The position numbers and the translations under genes were made by a program. The notes beneath the pieces were generated by a model, which was not told the DNA's origin, ran no database searches, and saw only the letters and a program-made list of their open reading frames with translations. A stretch of DNA of 64,000 nucleotides. Origin: Heterocephalus glaber (taxonomy: Eukaryota; Chordata; Mammalia; Rodentia; Bathyergidae). Where the stretch lies: contig NW_004624854.1 of NCBI RefSeq assembly GCF_000247695.1, positions 5,414,135 through 5,478,134 of the forward strand, read 5' to 3'. Below are positions 12,237 to 24,325 of this stretch, piece by piece; position 1 is the first letter of the stretch, and each line of letters begins with the position of its first letter.

Positions 12237-12559
12237 TTTAGAACCATCAGCCAGACTTATGAACTGTAATCTGGCATTCCACCTGGGGATTGCCAAAACC
12301 TTAACTTTGATATGTCCAAAAGTAAGTACAATATCTCGTCTTCTCTTCTAGAGTCCAAATCGACTCTTCTCAACTCCCTCAGTTCTCTGGGTTGCATCAC
12401 TACTTTTACAGTTCCCTAGTTTAATAAAAGTGTGGCGTTCATCAGGCCACCATCACCTTTTCTCTATCTCAAAAGTTCCTAATTCTGGTTTCCACTGCTT
12501 CTTGACTAAACTTTGAAAATAACTTCCTTACCTTCAGTGGATCCTGGACTGCAATGCTA

Positions 12560-12935
12560 ACTTTACCTTCCTAAAGGGCAGGTAATGACACTTCACTCAC
12601 CTGTGCAAATCTCCCCACTCCTTAGACAGACACCCAAATTACTCATACAGGCACCCCAAACCCAGACCTCTCCAGCTGGCCGCCCCGTCTCTCCCTCAAA
12701 TGTGCCTTCCACTTCCTTGCCCACCTCAGACACCCTCCCTTCCTCCCACCTCCACCACGTTTCCCCAAAGCCTTGCCCACACCTCTGGCTACAGGTGTTC
12801 TCTCCTTCTTGGAATCCCTCAGTTCTTCCCTTGCCTTTCACCTCTCCTCTCCCCACACCTCCCTTCCCATTCTCTCCCCTCTTTCAAATACACCAGGTCA
12901 GTTTAGGGATACAGAGGAAACACGGCCCTTTGTGA
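12560..12935 (+). repeat. CT-rich stretch, possibly L2-derived
   Basis: A strongly pyrimidine- and C-rich plus strand gives long proline-rich open frames. CCTTCTTGGAATCCCTCAGT resembles L2, but the match is weak. Confidence 0.3.
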
Positions 12936-15748
12936 AGAATCAGGAGGAAGGAGACAGACCAGCAGCATACACTTAAGCACTATGACAAACAACAAACGCT
13001 ATACAACATCTTACACAAAAGGAGCCAGAGATCAAAGATGACTTAACCTGGCTCTGCAGAACAAGTTACTGTTAGGTTATATGCAGCCTGAGGATAGGAA
13101 TAGGTCTCATTAGTCTTTTACTTGCTTCATCACCAGCAAAATGTTCTATATGGAATAACATCTCCATAAAGGTCACTGTTTAATGAGGCCCAACGTTTAA
13201 GCCTCCTTTCATATTCCACAAAGAACACCTAGGTACACTGTTGCCCCAGTGAACTGCCAATCTAGTAATGGCAGATTCTGTTGCTTCCTTTAACTTTACC
13301 TACACTCCTTGCCATCTTCTCATCCTTGATGCTTTTTCTTTCTTAGAAGACCATACGGTAGACTCTCATAATATGGCTATTTTTCCAAGAGATCAAAGGA
13401 TGCATTCCCAAATATAGAAACTACACAACTAATGTTATAATATATATTGTGTGAGTCTAGCCCTCAGACCAGCATTTTTAAGAAATTAAGTTCAGTCACA
13501 AGTGATTCTAGATCTTATTCATCTATGTTCCTAAAAATTACATGCAATATAAATTACTCCCAAATAAAAAATTTATTATATTCAAATGGCCTCATATTCA
13601 CTACTCAGTATTTTCCCCCACATGGTAGAGGCATCACTGCCTCACACACAACTTAGTGGGTGAGTAAGTGTGTATAAACACATATGTACCTTTATAAAGC
13701 CTGACATTCCAGGGAAGAGAGAATCTTCAAGGAGTGGGGAGAAACCAAGAGCAAAATCCCAAGGCCTTTCTTCTTTATGCAGAGGATTATAAATTCCTTG
13801 CCCCCAACACAGTCTGAAATTTTTACTTCAAAATTATCTAATAGCAACCTCTCTTAGACTTAAAAAAAAAGGGGAAAACCCTGGCTAAGGGCTCACAAAT
13901 CATTTACAGACTGAAGTGAATTAGTTCCACAACACTGTTTTTCTCTTAATGTCCAGATGAGATCTATTACACACTGAGGGAATAAAAGGTTGAGACTGGA
14001 AATGGGGACAAAAGAAATAGTCATTCTGATGACAGACTACACTTAAAGTCTCTGAAGTAGAGCTGACTTTAGGAGCATGCAGCTCAAAGGTAGGGGCCTG
14101 AGAGAAGGGTGCAGTGGAACACTACAGGCTAAAATGAAAAGGTCTTAAAAAGTCAGAATTTGGCTGAGGAAAGGGTGAGCCTCTAAGGAAATGAATTCTT
14201 ACCACATCTACCCTAGACCCAGAATACAGAACTCAAGCTAAATGATTAAGTTACTTCCATTTCAAGGGTTACTTAAGTTTGCACAGCTGGCCTGGATACT
14301 AACTCCTATTTATGTTTGAAGTTCCCAAAGATTTACCTAGCTACATTTACCAGTAAGCACATAGTGATTTAAATTAATTAAGCCAAGACATGTTTGACTT
14401 TATTACTGTTAAAGATATGACTTACATATACAGTTTCTAATGAAATGGTAATTTGGGACGCTTGACCTGTTCTCAATTCTTTTCTAAATTCTGAATGAAG
14501 CTAGAAAAAATTTAGAGGGCTCCTTAAAATTTAAAATATTCTATAGGTAAGTTTAATCGCATTTATCAAAATAAGAAAAAAAATCAATTTATTTTGCTAT
14601 TAAGGAATAACTATATACTAACTTTTTATAAAATGGCTGGAAATGTATCAATCAACCAAAAGTCAAGTCATTCAACGGGCATTAATAGCACTCTGAGTAC
14701 AGAGTATGTAGGAAATATTAATAAGTTTTAGCATTTTTTCAGAAGTTTCTCTGTAAATACTATTAATACACAATGCAAATTAACATGTAGGCCCCTAATT
14801 ACAGTACAATGTATTGGGAAATGGCAAACTATGTGAAAGTTTAACGGTATGTTTTAGCTGTGAGAATTCTCACAAAATGAGAATTCTTTTTCTTAGACTC
14901 AACTTTTCAATTTACCACTTATTCCATTGTTAAGTTTAAGGGAGCTTCTTCTACTATTGAACAAGTTATTGAACATGTCACATCAGAAAGCAAATTTGCA
15001 TATCATATAATAAATGTACTAATCTTCCCTCTGCTCAAAATAATGAAAGTAGCTAAGATAAAGATAAACCCAAAGCAAAGGAGCTAACAATCCTATATAA
15101 TGCTCAAATGAGTAACATTTATTCTTTAATGTATTTAATAAATTCCACAATGAAACATGCGTAGTCAAGATGATCATACATTAGTGTATTATTAAAACTG
15201 TTCGTAAAACATTCACGTCCATGAAAGTAATATATGCTGGTTCTGTAGTATACAGAACATAGCTTCATACTTAAGAGACAAATTTTTACAGAGCTTTTAT
15301 TTCCAAAAATGTATATAAATAGCAACAACAACAAAATAATTACATGTTTATTATAATGGACTAAATGAGGCCTAAGTCTTAGGACAGAGCCTGAGCCAAA
15401 TGACACACTAAAAACCCTGACATACAACTGTTTCTATCCAACCATCTTTAAAATTTAAAGTTCATGTAACAAATTTTTCAAAGGTCTCCCCCACTTTATG
15501 ATTTCTTCTTTCAAAGCATCTACAGTGTAAATTCCCAAAACCTTTAATAATAAACCCATATATTCTTGAACTGTGAATAAAAAATAATACCTAATGCTTT
15601 ATCTTGACTCTGGAGAATATAAGCTCTACTAACTTTCCTATATGATAGTGCATGTTCCTTACTGGTCACAAAACAGAACATTTTTATTTTAGCCAGGATT
15701 ATGCTATTGTACTAATAATCTTGAAATAAAACAAGAAAGTATTTGTTT

Positions 15749-15776
15749 ATATGTGTATATATATATACACACACAT

Positions 15777-15807
<31 letters not shown>
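15749..15807. repeat. Compound TA/CA microsatellite
   Basis: GTATATATATATACACACAC followed by interrupted CA units. Confidence 0.93.
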
Positions 15808-17255
15808 AAATTGTTTAACATATCCCTAAAGGTTTTTGTCATTTGAATCGAAAACACAGTTAACAGAATGAAAAAAATATATAGTGTCTCATTGTTTTTA
15901 TTATTGTTATTACTGATACATTCACATTTTACAGGAAATCAGCAGAGCCAGGAAAAACAAAATAATTCCAATACCGGTATGGCATATTAGCTTTACTGGA
16001 AAATTATTGAAAGATGACAAAAACTAAAAAATTAAAAGGTTCCTTGAAATTATTTTTTTAAAACCTCATGTTCCAGTATCTAGTACCCAGAACAGGAATA
16101 AAGAAGAGTGATATTCCTGGTCGTCTACACATTCTCAACAGAATCCTTATTCGCATCTTCCTACTTATCAGGACAAATCAATCTTCAATCCTGAATAAGA
16201 GAATACTATTAAATGTCGCAATTGATACAAATATCGAGGGGGAAAGGACACCCTAGAATCTAAGAGCCACTTTTACTGGCACTTAGATTGGAGCAGAATT
16301 ATGTCTTTGTGGCCTTCAGGAAGGCAGCCGCCACCCAGCAGGGAGAAGGCATATGCTGTGCATCCCATTTCCAGTATTTCTTCTTAAAGCCCAGATAAAT
16401 CCTAACCTGTCCTAATTGGGGGTTATACAAGGAAGGGATTTCAAAAAGAGAAAACCCAGGAAGGTAATTCACTGCATATGCACTTTTCTAACAAAACAGC
16501 TAAGCATTTCATGACTAATCTATTTGAAATTCGGTTGCTCTGTTCCTATGCAATCTAATATTATCTATTAAAACTGCCAAAATATTTTTAAACAAGATCT
16601 GAGAATTTCCCCCTGCGTTTCTGATCTTTGCACTCCTTAGAGAGTTGGCAGACATGTAACTGGCAGACCATTTGTTACTGACAAATTATTCCAAACGGAC
16701 TCTCTCCGATGAAACTGTAAATTAACGGGGTCCCCTAAATATCTTCCAGCTTTCTGAACCCCAGGGAGCGAGGGGTAAGCACTTATAAATCGATGGTTCC
16801 TACTGACCACCTGCTGCAAAACTTGGTTGCAGAACCTACGAATTCCTACTTCAACTGAACCATCCTTTCCTCCCAAGGTCCTGCAATATTTTGCTCAGGG
16901 TCATTTCCTACGTTGTAGACTACAAATATCTGACAGTACTCTAAGGTCTCTCCCCAGCAGGTCGCACACATCTGCACGCAATGCTTCTGTGTCCCACACG
17001 TTTGCAAATTCCTCACTCGGCCTTAGAAGCACCATGAGTGTCTGGATTGCCCGCACCTCGGTGCCAAGTTTCTGAATGCCACTTCCAAGCAAAACTCTCT
17101 CCTTCCGCTTTTAAAAAGAAAACTACATTCAGAAAAGGAGAATACCCGGGAAAAAAAGAAGACAGTAAGCCCAGCACTTTGGTAAAGTAAACACACACAA
17201 AGACCAGGGTCCCCGCAGGAGGAGGCGGCAGGGAGCCCCAGGGCCGGCGCGCGCC

Positions 17256-17825
17256 NNNNNNNNNNNNNNNNNNNNNNNNNNNNNNNNNNNNNNNNNNNNN
17301 NNNNNNNNNNNNNNNNNNNNNNNNNNNNNNNNNNNNNNNNNNNNNNNNNNNNNNNNNNNNNNNNNNNNNNNNNNNNNNNNNNNNNNNNNNNNNNNNNNNN
17401 NNNNNNNNNNNNNNNNNNNNNNNNNNNNNNNNNNNNNNNNNNNNNNNNNNNNNNNNNNNNNNNNNNNNNNNNNNNNNNNNNNNNNNNNNNNNNNNNNNNN
17501 NNNNNNNNNNNNNNNNNNNNNNNNNNNNNNNNNNNNNNNNNNNNNNNNNNNNNNNNNNNNNNNNNNNNNNNNNNNNNNNNNNNNNNNNNNNNNNNNNNNN
17601 NNNNNNNNNNNNNNNNNNNNNNNNNNNNNNNNNNNNNNNNNNNNNNNNNNNNNNNNNNNNNNNNNNNNNNNNNNNNNNNNNNNNNNNNNNNNNNNNNNNN
17701 NNNNNNNNNNNNNNNNNNNNNNNNNNNNNNNNNNNNNNNNNNNNNNNNNNNNNNNNNNNNNNNNNNNNNNNNNNNNNNNNNNNNNNNNNNNNNNNNNNNN
17801 NNNNNNNNNNNNNNNNNNNNNNNNN
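17256..17825. other. Assembly gap (570 N) in the CpG island
   Basis: A run of N is flanked by CpG-rich sequence on both sides. It probably hides part of the NAB1 promoter and exon 1. The true length is unknown. Confidence 0.99.
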
Positions 17826-17909
17826 CCCCCGCCCGCCTCCGCCGCCCCCGCCCCCGCGTGCTGTCACATTGGGAGATTCCGCTCTTGCTACATTCGCCGC
17901 TCCGGCTCC

Positions 17910-17918
17910 CGCCCACGC
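17910..17918 (-). promoter_or_regulatory. Exact EGR-family binding consensus in the NAB1 CpG island
   Basis: The minus strand reads GCGTGGGCG, the canonical nine-base EGR1 (NGFI-A) zinc-finger site. A near match, GCGTGGGCC, lies on the plus strand at 17942-17950. NAB proteins act on EGR factors, so a site here suggests feedback. Occupancy is inference. Confidence 0.6.
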
Positions 17919-18073
17919 GCGGCCGAGTGACGCAGATCCCGGCGTGGGCCGCGCGGGGCGGGGGTGGGGGCGGCGGCCGCTCGGCCGGGGCTCGGCCTCT
18001 CCAGCGCCCCCTCGGCGGGCTCCCGAGGGCGGCCATTCCCACGGCGGCCGGGAGGGACCAAAGTGGGCGCGGG

Positions 18074-18088
18074 GCGGGGGCGGGGGCG
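18074..18088 (+). promoter_or_regulatory. Two overlapping GCGGGGGCG EGR/SP1-type sites
   Basis: GCGGGGGCG occurs at 18074-18082 and again at 18080-18088. This variant is bound by EGR proteins and overlaps SP1 GC boxes, a common arrangement for competition between the two. GC-rich islands produce such matches by chance, so confidence is moderate. Confidence 0.5.
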
Positions 18089-18440
18089 GTGCACGCTTTC
18101 ACTTGTTAAGGGCGGGGAGGGGGCGCAGCCTCCGGCCTGCTTGGGTGGTGGGCATGGGCGGGGCGGGGCGGGGGGGGGCTGCGATTAAAAAAATTATATG
18201 CGAGGTTCCCAGTGTAGTGTATCAAAGAGCACTCCCCGCCAAATCCTCCATCTCTTGGGAGCCTGACAAAAAAAGAAAAGCGCGCCCGGCCCTCCCCATC
18301 CGTGCAAGCTCGGGGCGCAGGTGGGCGCCAGGTGCAGCCCCGGCGGCTCCGGGGAGGGGGTGGCAGGTGCGCGGCTGCTGTGACCTGTCCGCCCCCGCCC
18401 TCCTCCGTCTGGCTTCAGGTGCGCGGAGGGTGGGGTAGGG

Positions 18441-20280
18441 AACTGGAAATCTACAGACCGTAGATGCAGTTTTGACCACTGCCTCTTCTCGCTTGGTAGC
18501 TTAATTCCAACCTTCTCACCTCCTGATACCTGCCTGTTATTTTTCTGGTCATTTTTTTTCGATTTCCATAATGTGGAAAAGGACGGCATTAGCACAGTCT
18601 TGGAGTGTGTCAAAATAGAGTTCTCAGGACGCAATATAGAATGTTGGAGTTTGGTTTGCATAAACTTTTCTAGCCAGAGAAAGTATTAAAACACTGCCAA
18701 AAATGTACTTAAACGATTGCCAAAAATTTAAGATACTTTTAAATTTTATTTTTCATTTTTGGGGAAAGAAATGGAAAAATGAAAGACTTCAAGATCTCAT
18801 ACTGTGTTCTTGAGGATAGAGAGCATTAGTTAACACAAAATTACAATACAGGTAGAATCCTGCTTTAGCGTACATATAAAATGCAGTTTTATATAGGAGG
18901 CCATTCCCACATCCTGGCTGGCCTCCCAGCTCCTGCCTACTTTGCTGATGAGGATACAAGGCCTTCTTTGAGACGAAATTCTTCGAACCACATCTTTATA
19001 TTGCAGCAATGAATGGGATGATGATAATATCAAAAGAAAAATTCTTATTAAAGAACTGGATCTTTTTTTTCCTTTCGCAAAAAAAAAAAACCCCACGTTA
19101 TTCGAATGAGCAATGTCACAATGGAATGTATGTCACTAAAGTTAGATCTTTTCAGTCTTAGTGACAGGGTCTGTCTGGAGTAACTGAGTTGATATTTCAA
19201 ATAAATAAGTACTTTCCCCAAATTCTGCACCTGAAGAAATCACTGCTGGAAGTTTCTCTTAGCTTCCCTGATCGTTGAGGTTTGGCTGCCATGGATCCTG
19301 TTCTGAGAGGGAGAGTTAGCTTAGGGGTGCTACAGTACGGCAAAGACTACGCAGTTTCTTGGCTGATTGCAGAAGGTGGGGGCTAATGAATGTTCAAAAA
19401 ATGAAATCTGCAAAATTCTTTTTCCTCTCTGGAGTCTTGATGGTTTGCAGACCTTGTTGGTTCTGAACAGCTAGAGAAAAAGAACTTTTGTTCAGTGGTT
19501 CATGAGTCACAAAATGTGTGGACTTACCTGCACTGTTGGGATTGCTTCTAGAATTGGAGAGACAGTAAGTCCTTTCCCCAAGCTGGTGTGTGTCTGGCTG
19601 AATGTGATGCTGAAAGGAAATTGTGTCAGAGCAGGCTCTTTCTTCTGACTTGTAACTGGTGGTTTCTTTTCACAGTTAAATGCTGAAATCTCTCGTTTGG
19701 TTTCTGGGCACATTTAGATAGCGTATTCTTCCCACATTAAGAATGGCATTTTTGGCCCACTTTGCTTTGCTTAAATGCCCTGTGGCACTGGGGGAGGTGG
19801 TGGCAGGGAGGAAAAAGAAGGAAAGATAAAATGTTAAGGTTTTAGGCATCCAATTCTGTGTGTCAGTATGACAACACTGCAGTCTGCACGAGTGCTCCAA
19901 GAGAATTGAGGCATTTACCTGTACGTGAGACAACTCGGAGTCCAAGCTTGGGTCCTTGTTTGACATTTTACTACCTTTCCTCGACCAAGCCATCCTAAAT
20001 ACTACCCCCCACAAACACACAGTCTTGTCGCACTCCCAGGCCCTAGTGATTTAGGGGAAAAAGAAGAGGTATACAATCCATTCTTTTAAAGTAACACCAC
20101 AAAATTATGGGTGCTGAAAGCTCTGTTAGAGATCCATTTCAAGGTTTTAGAGTTTTTTCTTGGAGGCAATTCCAGGCAGGTGTATGAGAATATGGAAACA
20201 CAAAGAGTACTTATTCTGACCATGTGGATATCTGTTATTAAGTATCCATGCATGCAGGATGGTAAAGCACCAAATGGGGA
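18441..20280. other. Upstream flank of NAB1 promoter, nothing recognised
   Basis: Ordinary composition. I see no gene, splice-bounded exon or clear repeat here. Proximal enhancers are possible but cannot be read by eye. Confidence 0.5.
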
Positions 20281-20498
20281 CCAGTGCTTCATGCAGATAT
20301 GGCAATGCATGCCTGTAATCTCAGCTACTCTGGAGGCTGAGGCAAGCGGGTTACAAATTCCAGGATGGCCTGGGCAATTTAGTGAGACCCTGTCTCAAAG
20401 TAAGAAAAGGCTAAGGATGTAGCTTAATGGTAGAGTGCTTGCCCAGCATGTACAAGGCCTTAAGTTTAAGCTCCAGTACTGCCTGAAAAAAAAATCAA
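20281..20498 (+). repeat. B1-dID dimeric SINE
   Basis: GCATGCCTGTAATCTCAGCT and GAGACCCTGTCTCAAAGTAA (B1 half), followed by AAGGATGTAGCTTAATGGTA and TTAAGCTCCAGTACTGCC (ID half) and an A-tail. A clear example of the dimer that ties the genome to squirrel-related rodents. Confidence 0.92.
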
Positions 20499-21218
20499 AG
20501 CACTAGTTTTGTTTTTCCTGGTTTCATGTTACTGTGAATACTTACGTATTTAAGTTACTCAGTACAGCTTGTCAAGTGCCAGTTCCAGGTTTGAGGCTGG
20601 GGCCCTGGGACATCAAGACACATTACACCATGGTTCCCTGTTTCCTGGGCTTTTCTGTGAAACAGTGAAAATAAAAAGAACAAAAGGAAGTCTAAGCAAG
20701 GCTACGGAGAATGCTCTGTTTCTTTTTACTGTTTTTATTGGGGTTTTTTTTCATACTCTCAAGGATGAGTGTACAAACTGAGAATTACTGAAGATTAAGA
20801 TAAATGATGTTCTCCTTAATGTTCTTTTAAATTCCAATCACAATAATAAAATACAAATAATTTTCTTAAAAACAGAAGCATGATTTTCATGCTGTAATTC
20901 AATATGAACCCAAAGGATACTGGATTGTAGTTTCTAAAAGGGTAGATGTTTTTGTCTGCTATGGTCAACCATGCTGCTATCAAACCATTTGCGCAGAACA
21001 CTGGCCAACACATACTAGTCTCTTAATGAATATTTGTTGACTAAATGAAATGCAAAATATAAACTGATTAGTGGAGTTTTTTATTTTATAAATGTTTTTA
21101 GTATGAATTACATTTCCTATTAGAAGTCTCTGAAATGTGTAATTATCTCCTTCTGATTAAATATATGACATTTCCAGTGAAGTACCGACAGTAAGAATAT
21201 GTTTTAAAATAATAAGTA

Positions 21219-21306
21219 GGGCCAGGGATTTAGCTCTGTGGTTCTGGCGCCTGCCTTGCAAGTACAAGGTCCCAAGTTTGATCCCCAGTACCAAAAAAAA
21301 AAAAAG
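21219..21306 (+). repeat. ID SINE
   Basis: GGCCAGGGATTTAGCTCTGT head, TTTGATCCCCAGTACC B box, A13 tail. Flanked by AATAAGTA-type duplication. Confidence 0.95.
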
Positions 21307-21553
21307 TAATAAGTACATTGTAGTTTGAGAATATTACTAGAGCAATTCATATTACATGTATAGGCACGAATTTCTTTTTTCTTTTAAACAAATTACATAG
21401 AGCAAGTTTTGAGTTTTAACACTGTTTGAAAAGTGGCCTTGGGAATACATCAATCTGTTTTCTCATTTATTTATTAATTTGTGTTCATTCTTAGGAACAT
21501 CACCTGCAGGTACTATGCCAAGTTTAATTCTTCATCTACAAAAGTCAGGGTAA

Positions 21554-21997
21554 CTGCCACCCTAGAACCATGGCCCAGTTCCTCTATAACCTCACGGAGA
21601 AGGCCCTGGCGCTGGTGAATGCTGCTGTAATTTACTCCAAGCCTTGAGTGGCCACATTTTGGCATTATGCCAAGGTTGAGCTGGTTCCTCCAACTCCTGC
21701 TGAGATCCCTGTGGCTATTCAGAGCCTGAAAAAAATAGTCAATAGTGTTAAAACTGGTAGCTTCGAACAGCTCACAGTTAAGGAAGCTGTGCTGAATGGT
21801 TTGGTGGCCACCGAAGTGTGGATGTGGTTTTATATCGGAGAGATCATAGGCAGGTGTGGCATCATTGGCTATAATGTTTGAATATCTTTAACATCTGATT
21901 ATATTTAATGTAATATTTGGGTGTTCTTGAATTACATGATGAATCACGTGATCAGAATGTCTGCTATCTGAATAAAATGTGTCAACTATCAAAAAAA
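21554..21997 (+). pseudogene. ATP5MG: Processed pseudogene of ATP synthase subunit g (ATP5MG)
   Basis: The parent encodes the small membrane subunit g of the mitochondrial F1Fo ATP synthase (103 residues). This copy starts at ATG 21570-21572 (MAQFLYNLTEKALALVNAA) and keeps the family frame to the natural stop at 21879-21881 (ending GIIGYNV). No introns are present. A 3' UTR with AATAAA (about 21971-21976) and a short A-tract follow. A target-site duplication containing TCAGGGTAA flanks it (21545-21553 and 21998-22006), showing LINE-mediated retrotransposition. A TGA at 21645-21647 replaces the arginine codon after SKP, probably a CGA-to-TGA change at a CpG. No frameshift is seen. The open frame after the stop is 77 codons. 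Expression is not expected, but cannot be ruled out from sequence. Confidence 0.95.
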
Positions 21998-22809
21998 TCA
22001 GGGTAATACAGAGCTATTTCTGTTGGCTTAAATAAACACAAGTCATACAGTTTTAAATTTTGAAAAGACTTCTTAAAAATTTTATAAGCCTTTTAGATGG
22101 TTGGCCTGATTTTTTTTTTACCGGATACAGGTAGATTTTGGAAGAAGCTTGTTTTACAGTTAGTTGCTAATTTTAACCAATACTGTGGAGGATGTCACAG
22201 TATACAGCCAAATCTGATATTATTTCTCCTCTCTGAACACCAAATTTTCCCTGTTGAGTTTAAAAATTAGAGATAAAGGCCAAAATGTTTCTGAGCTTCT
22301 GAGTGGGAGTTGACATTGATAAGAGAGTAGAATATTAAATGCCATTGAAACTATACAAACTATGCATGTGATGCACCTTTGAAAACAAGATTAGTAAGGG
22401 AAGAGTGCTCCTTGGCTTTATCTTCTAGTGGCCCTCACAAGGCATGGGAAGCATGCTGAGATGACTCAAGATAGAAGTGATGGCATTAAATAGCAATAAA
22501 GCACAAACTAAGCAAGTTATTTCTTTTCAGCCTTTCCAACGGTGGAAATCTGAGTTAGTACCAATATGCCTCTAATCCCTCCAATACTTGGTGAATTCTG
22601 TTTTTCTGTGCTTGTTTTTACAAAGAGGAAAAAGGCTTGTGCTCACAGCCTTTGGCATGCCTCAGTATATAGCTGGAATTTAATAGCATTGTTTTATTTG
22701 CTTTTATGGTTACCTTCTATGGAGGCAAATGAGGTTCATTGTCTAGAATAATGATATAAAAATATCCTCTAAATAGACTTGAGTAAAAGAAACCTGAATG
22801 TTTAAAATA

Positions 22810-23040
22810 AAACTGGAGGGGTAGAGGAAAGGAAAGAAGGGAAAGGGAAAATATGAGAAAAGGAAAAAATGGAAACAAAGTCTTTGTAAATAAGGAAGAG
22901 TGGAGGGGGTGAAGGGAGGGCAGGGGAATGGGGAAAAAAATAAGAACCAAGATACATCGCGTAAAGGTACAAGTTCCCAATGATAAGTGTAAATGTATTG
23001 TATACCTAAAATGTACCAATGAAAGAATTTAAAAAGAATA
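22810..23040 (+). repeat. L1 3' UTR end
   Basis: G/A-rich tract (GAAGGGAGGGCAGGGGAATG), ATAAGAACCAAGATACATC and CCTAAAATGTACCAATGAAA. The same sequence occurs in reverse at 63862-64000, so it is a dispersed 3' end family. Confidence 0.85.
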
Positions 23041-23045
23041 AAACT

Positions 23046-23775
23046 ACTGAGATGAAAAGGCAAATTAGTATAGTCATGATGAAAAACAGTATAAAGATTC
23101 CTCAAAATATAAAAAACTGGAACTACCGTATCATCCAGCAATCCCACAGTGGATATATATCCAAAGAAAATGAAATCCGTGTGTTAAACAGCTATCTGCA
23201 CTTTTATGTTCATTGCTGCAGTATTTTCAGCAGTCAAGGTACCAAATGAACTTAAATATCCATCAGTGGATGAGTGGCTAAAGACAATGTGGAATATGTA
23301 CAAAACCAAATACTGTTCCGCCTTTTAAGTGAATGAAATCCTGTCACTTGCAAAAATATGGAGGACATTGTGTTAAATGAAATAAGCCATGCACAGAAAG
23401 ACACACATGATCTCATGCAGAGTCCACAACACTTGATCTCATGGAAGTGGAGAATAGGGTGGGGGGCTGGGATGGTTGGGGACAGGATTCGCTGGGTGGA
23501 TGTTGGTCACAGGATATAAGATTTCAATTAGGAGGAATATGATTGGGAGAGCTGTTGTAGAACTTTGGGACTCTAGTCAAGAATATAATACATTCTTGGA
23601 AAATGCTAAGAGTGTATATACTGTTCTCACCATGAAAATGATAACTATGAGGTAACATATATATAAATTAACTATTTTTAGTCATTCCACAGTGTATATA
23701 TGTACTGTACCTCAAAACATCATGTTGTATACAGTAAATACCTACAACATTATCTGTCAATTTTAAAATGAAAGG
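23046..23775 (+). repeat. L1 ORF2 end / 3' UTR fragment
   Basis: ATCCAGCAATCCCACAGTGG, TCATTGCTGCAGTATTTTCA, AATATCCATCAGTGGATGAG and the GAAGTGGAGAATAGGG stretch are standard sense L1M phrases. Confidence 0.88.
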
Positions 23776-23814
23776 AAACTATTAGTTACTGTTTTAGGGG
23801 TACAAATAAACAAC

Positions 23815-24045
23815 ATTTATTAAGGACTCATCCTGTACTATAGCACCTTGTAAGTATTAATTCATTTGATCCTTGCTACAGCACTGCAAATCCTATACCA
23901 CTACCCACATCATCATCAACTGTTATAGACATCAGGAAACTGAAATGTGAGGTACTGGAATACTGTTGAGGTCTCACAGGAGAGCTAGGCTTCAAGGCCA
24001 AGAACCGTCCCAGAGCCCATGTCTCTGTCACCCCAGTAGGCTCCA
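23815..24045 (-). repeat. MIR SINE (antisense)
   Basis: TATTAATTCATTTGATCCTT, CATCAGGAAACTGAAATGTG and TCTCACAGGAGAGCTAGGCT follow antisense MIR order. Confidence 0.75.
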
Positions 24046-24247
24046 GAATGTCAGGTCAGTGCTGGGGGGTTTCAGAAACGCTGACTCACATGTCTCTCCC
24101 ATCTTTGGAAGTCCACGTGCACTTCTCTATCATTTCCCTCCATAGTCCCTGCTTTCCTTACTCCTCCTACACTCACCTTCTGTGCCACATGGAGGTTCTT
24201 ACAGATGCTTACATCTTTAGTCACTTCATTGAGCTCAACTTCTGAAA

Positions 24248-24325
24248 TATAGTGTCAGCCCCCTGGGAACAGGAGCTATGTTATGTCTTATGCTCTTGCA
24301 TTCAGTAAACACATGGTTAACAAGA
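24248..24325 (+). repeat. L2 3' end
   Basis: CCCCCTGGGAACAGGAGCTA followed by CATTCAGTAAACACATGG is the L2 3' terminus pattern. Confidence 0.55.

Larger units (their letters stand above)
7279..17250 (-). other. NAB1: NAB1 5' intron (between CpG-island exon and first coding exon)
   Basis: This stretch is inferred from the acceptor at 7279-7280 and the CpG island at 17.2-18.4 kb. It contains a MIR, three ID SINEs, an L1 3' end, a B1 copy and a CA repeat, listed separately. An extra non-coding exon inside it cannot be excluded. The spans 7800-9450, 10210-11490 and 13000-15740 hold nothing I recognise. The exact exon 1 boundary is hidden, probably by the assembly gap. Confidence 0.7.
17215..18440 (-). 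promoter_or_regulatory. NAB1: CpG-island promoter region of NAB1
   Basis: The base composition changes abruptly from AT-rich to very GC- and CpG-rich on both sides of the 17256-17825 gap and returns to ordinary at about 18440. Several GC boxes (GGGGCGGGG type, for example about 18157-18175 and 18071-18089) fit SP1-class binding. A TGACG half-CRE lies at 17928-17932. There is no convincing TATA box. The position, about 10 kb upstream of the first coding exon on the correct side, fits a CpG-island promoter firing to the left. The transcription start cannot be placed from sequence alone. Divergent transcription to the right is also possible. Confidence 0.85.

Noticed and set aside
12585..12976. 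Proline/serine-rich open frames
   Set aside because: They are produced by a pyrimidine-rich tract. Several frames are open at once and no domain is recognisable.
17013..18102. Two long minus-strand open frames (284 and 359 codons) over the CpG island
   Set aside because: They run through the 570 N gap, so most of their length is undefined sequence. The rest is GC-rich promoter DNA.
22717..23147. Hydrophobic minus-strand frames of 100 and 134 codons
   Set aside because: They are antisense readings of an L1 3' UTR polypurine tract, which gives phenylalanine-, leucine- and proline-rich pseudo-peptides.
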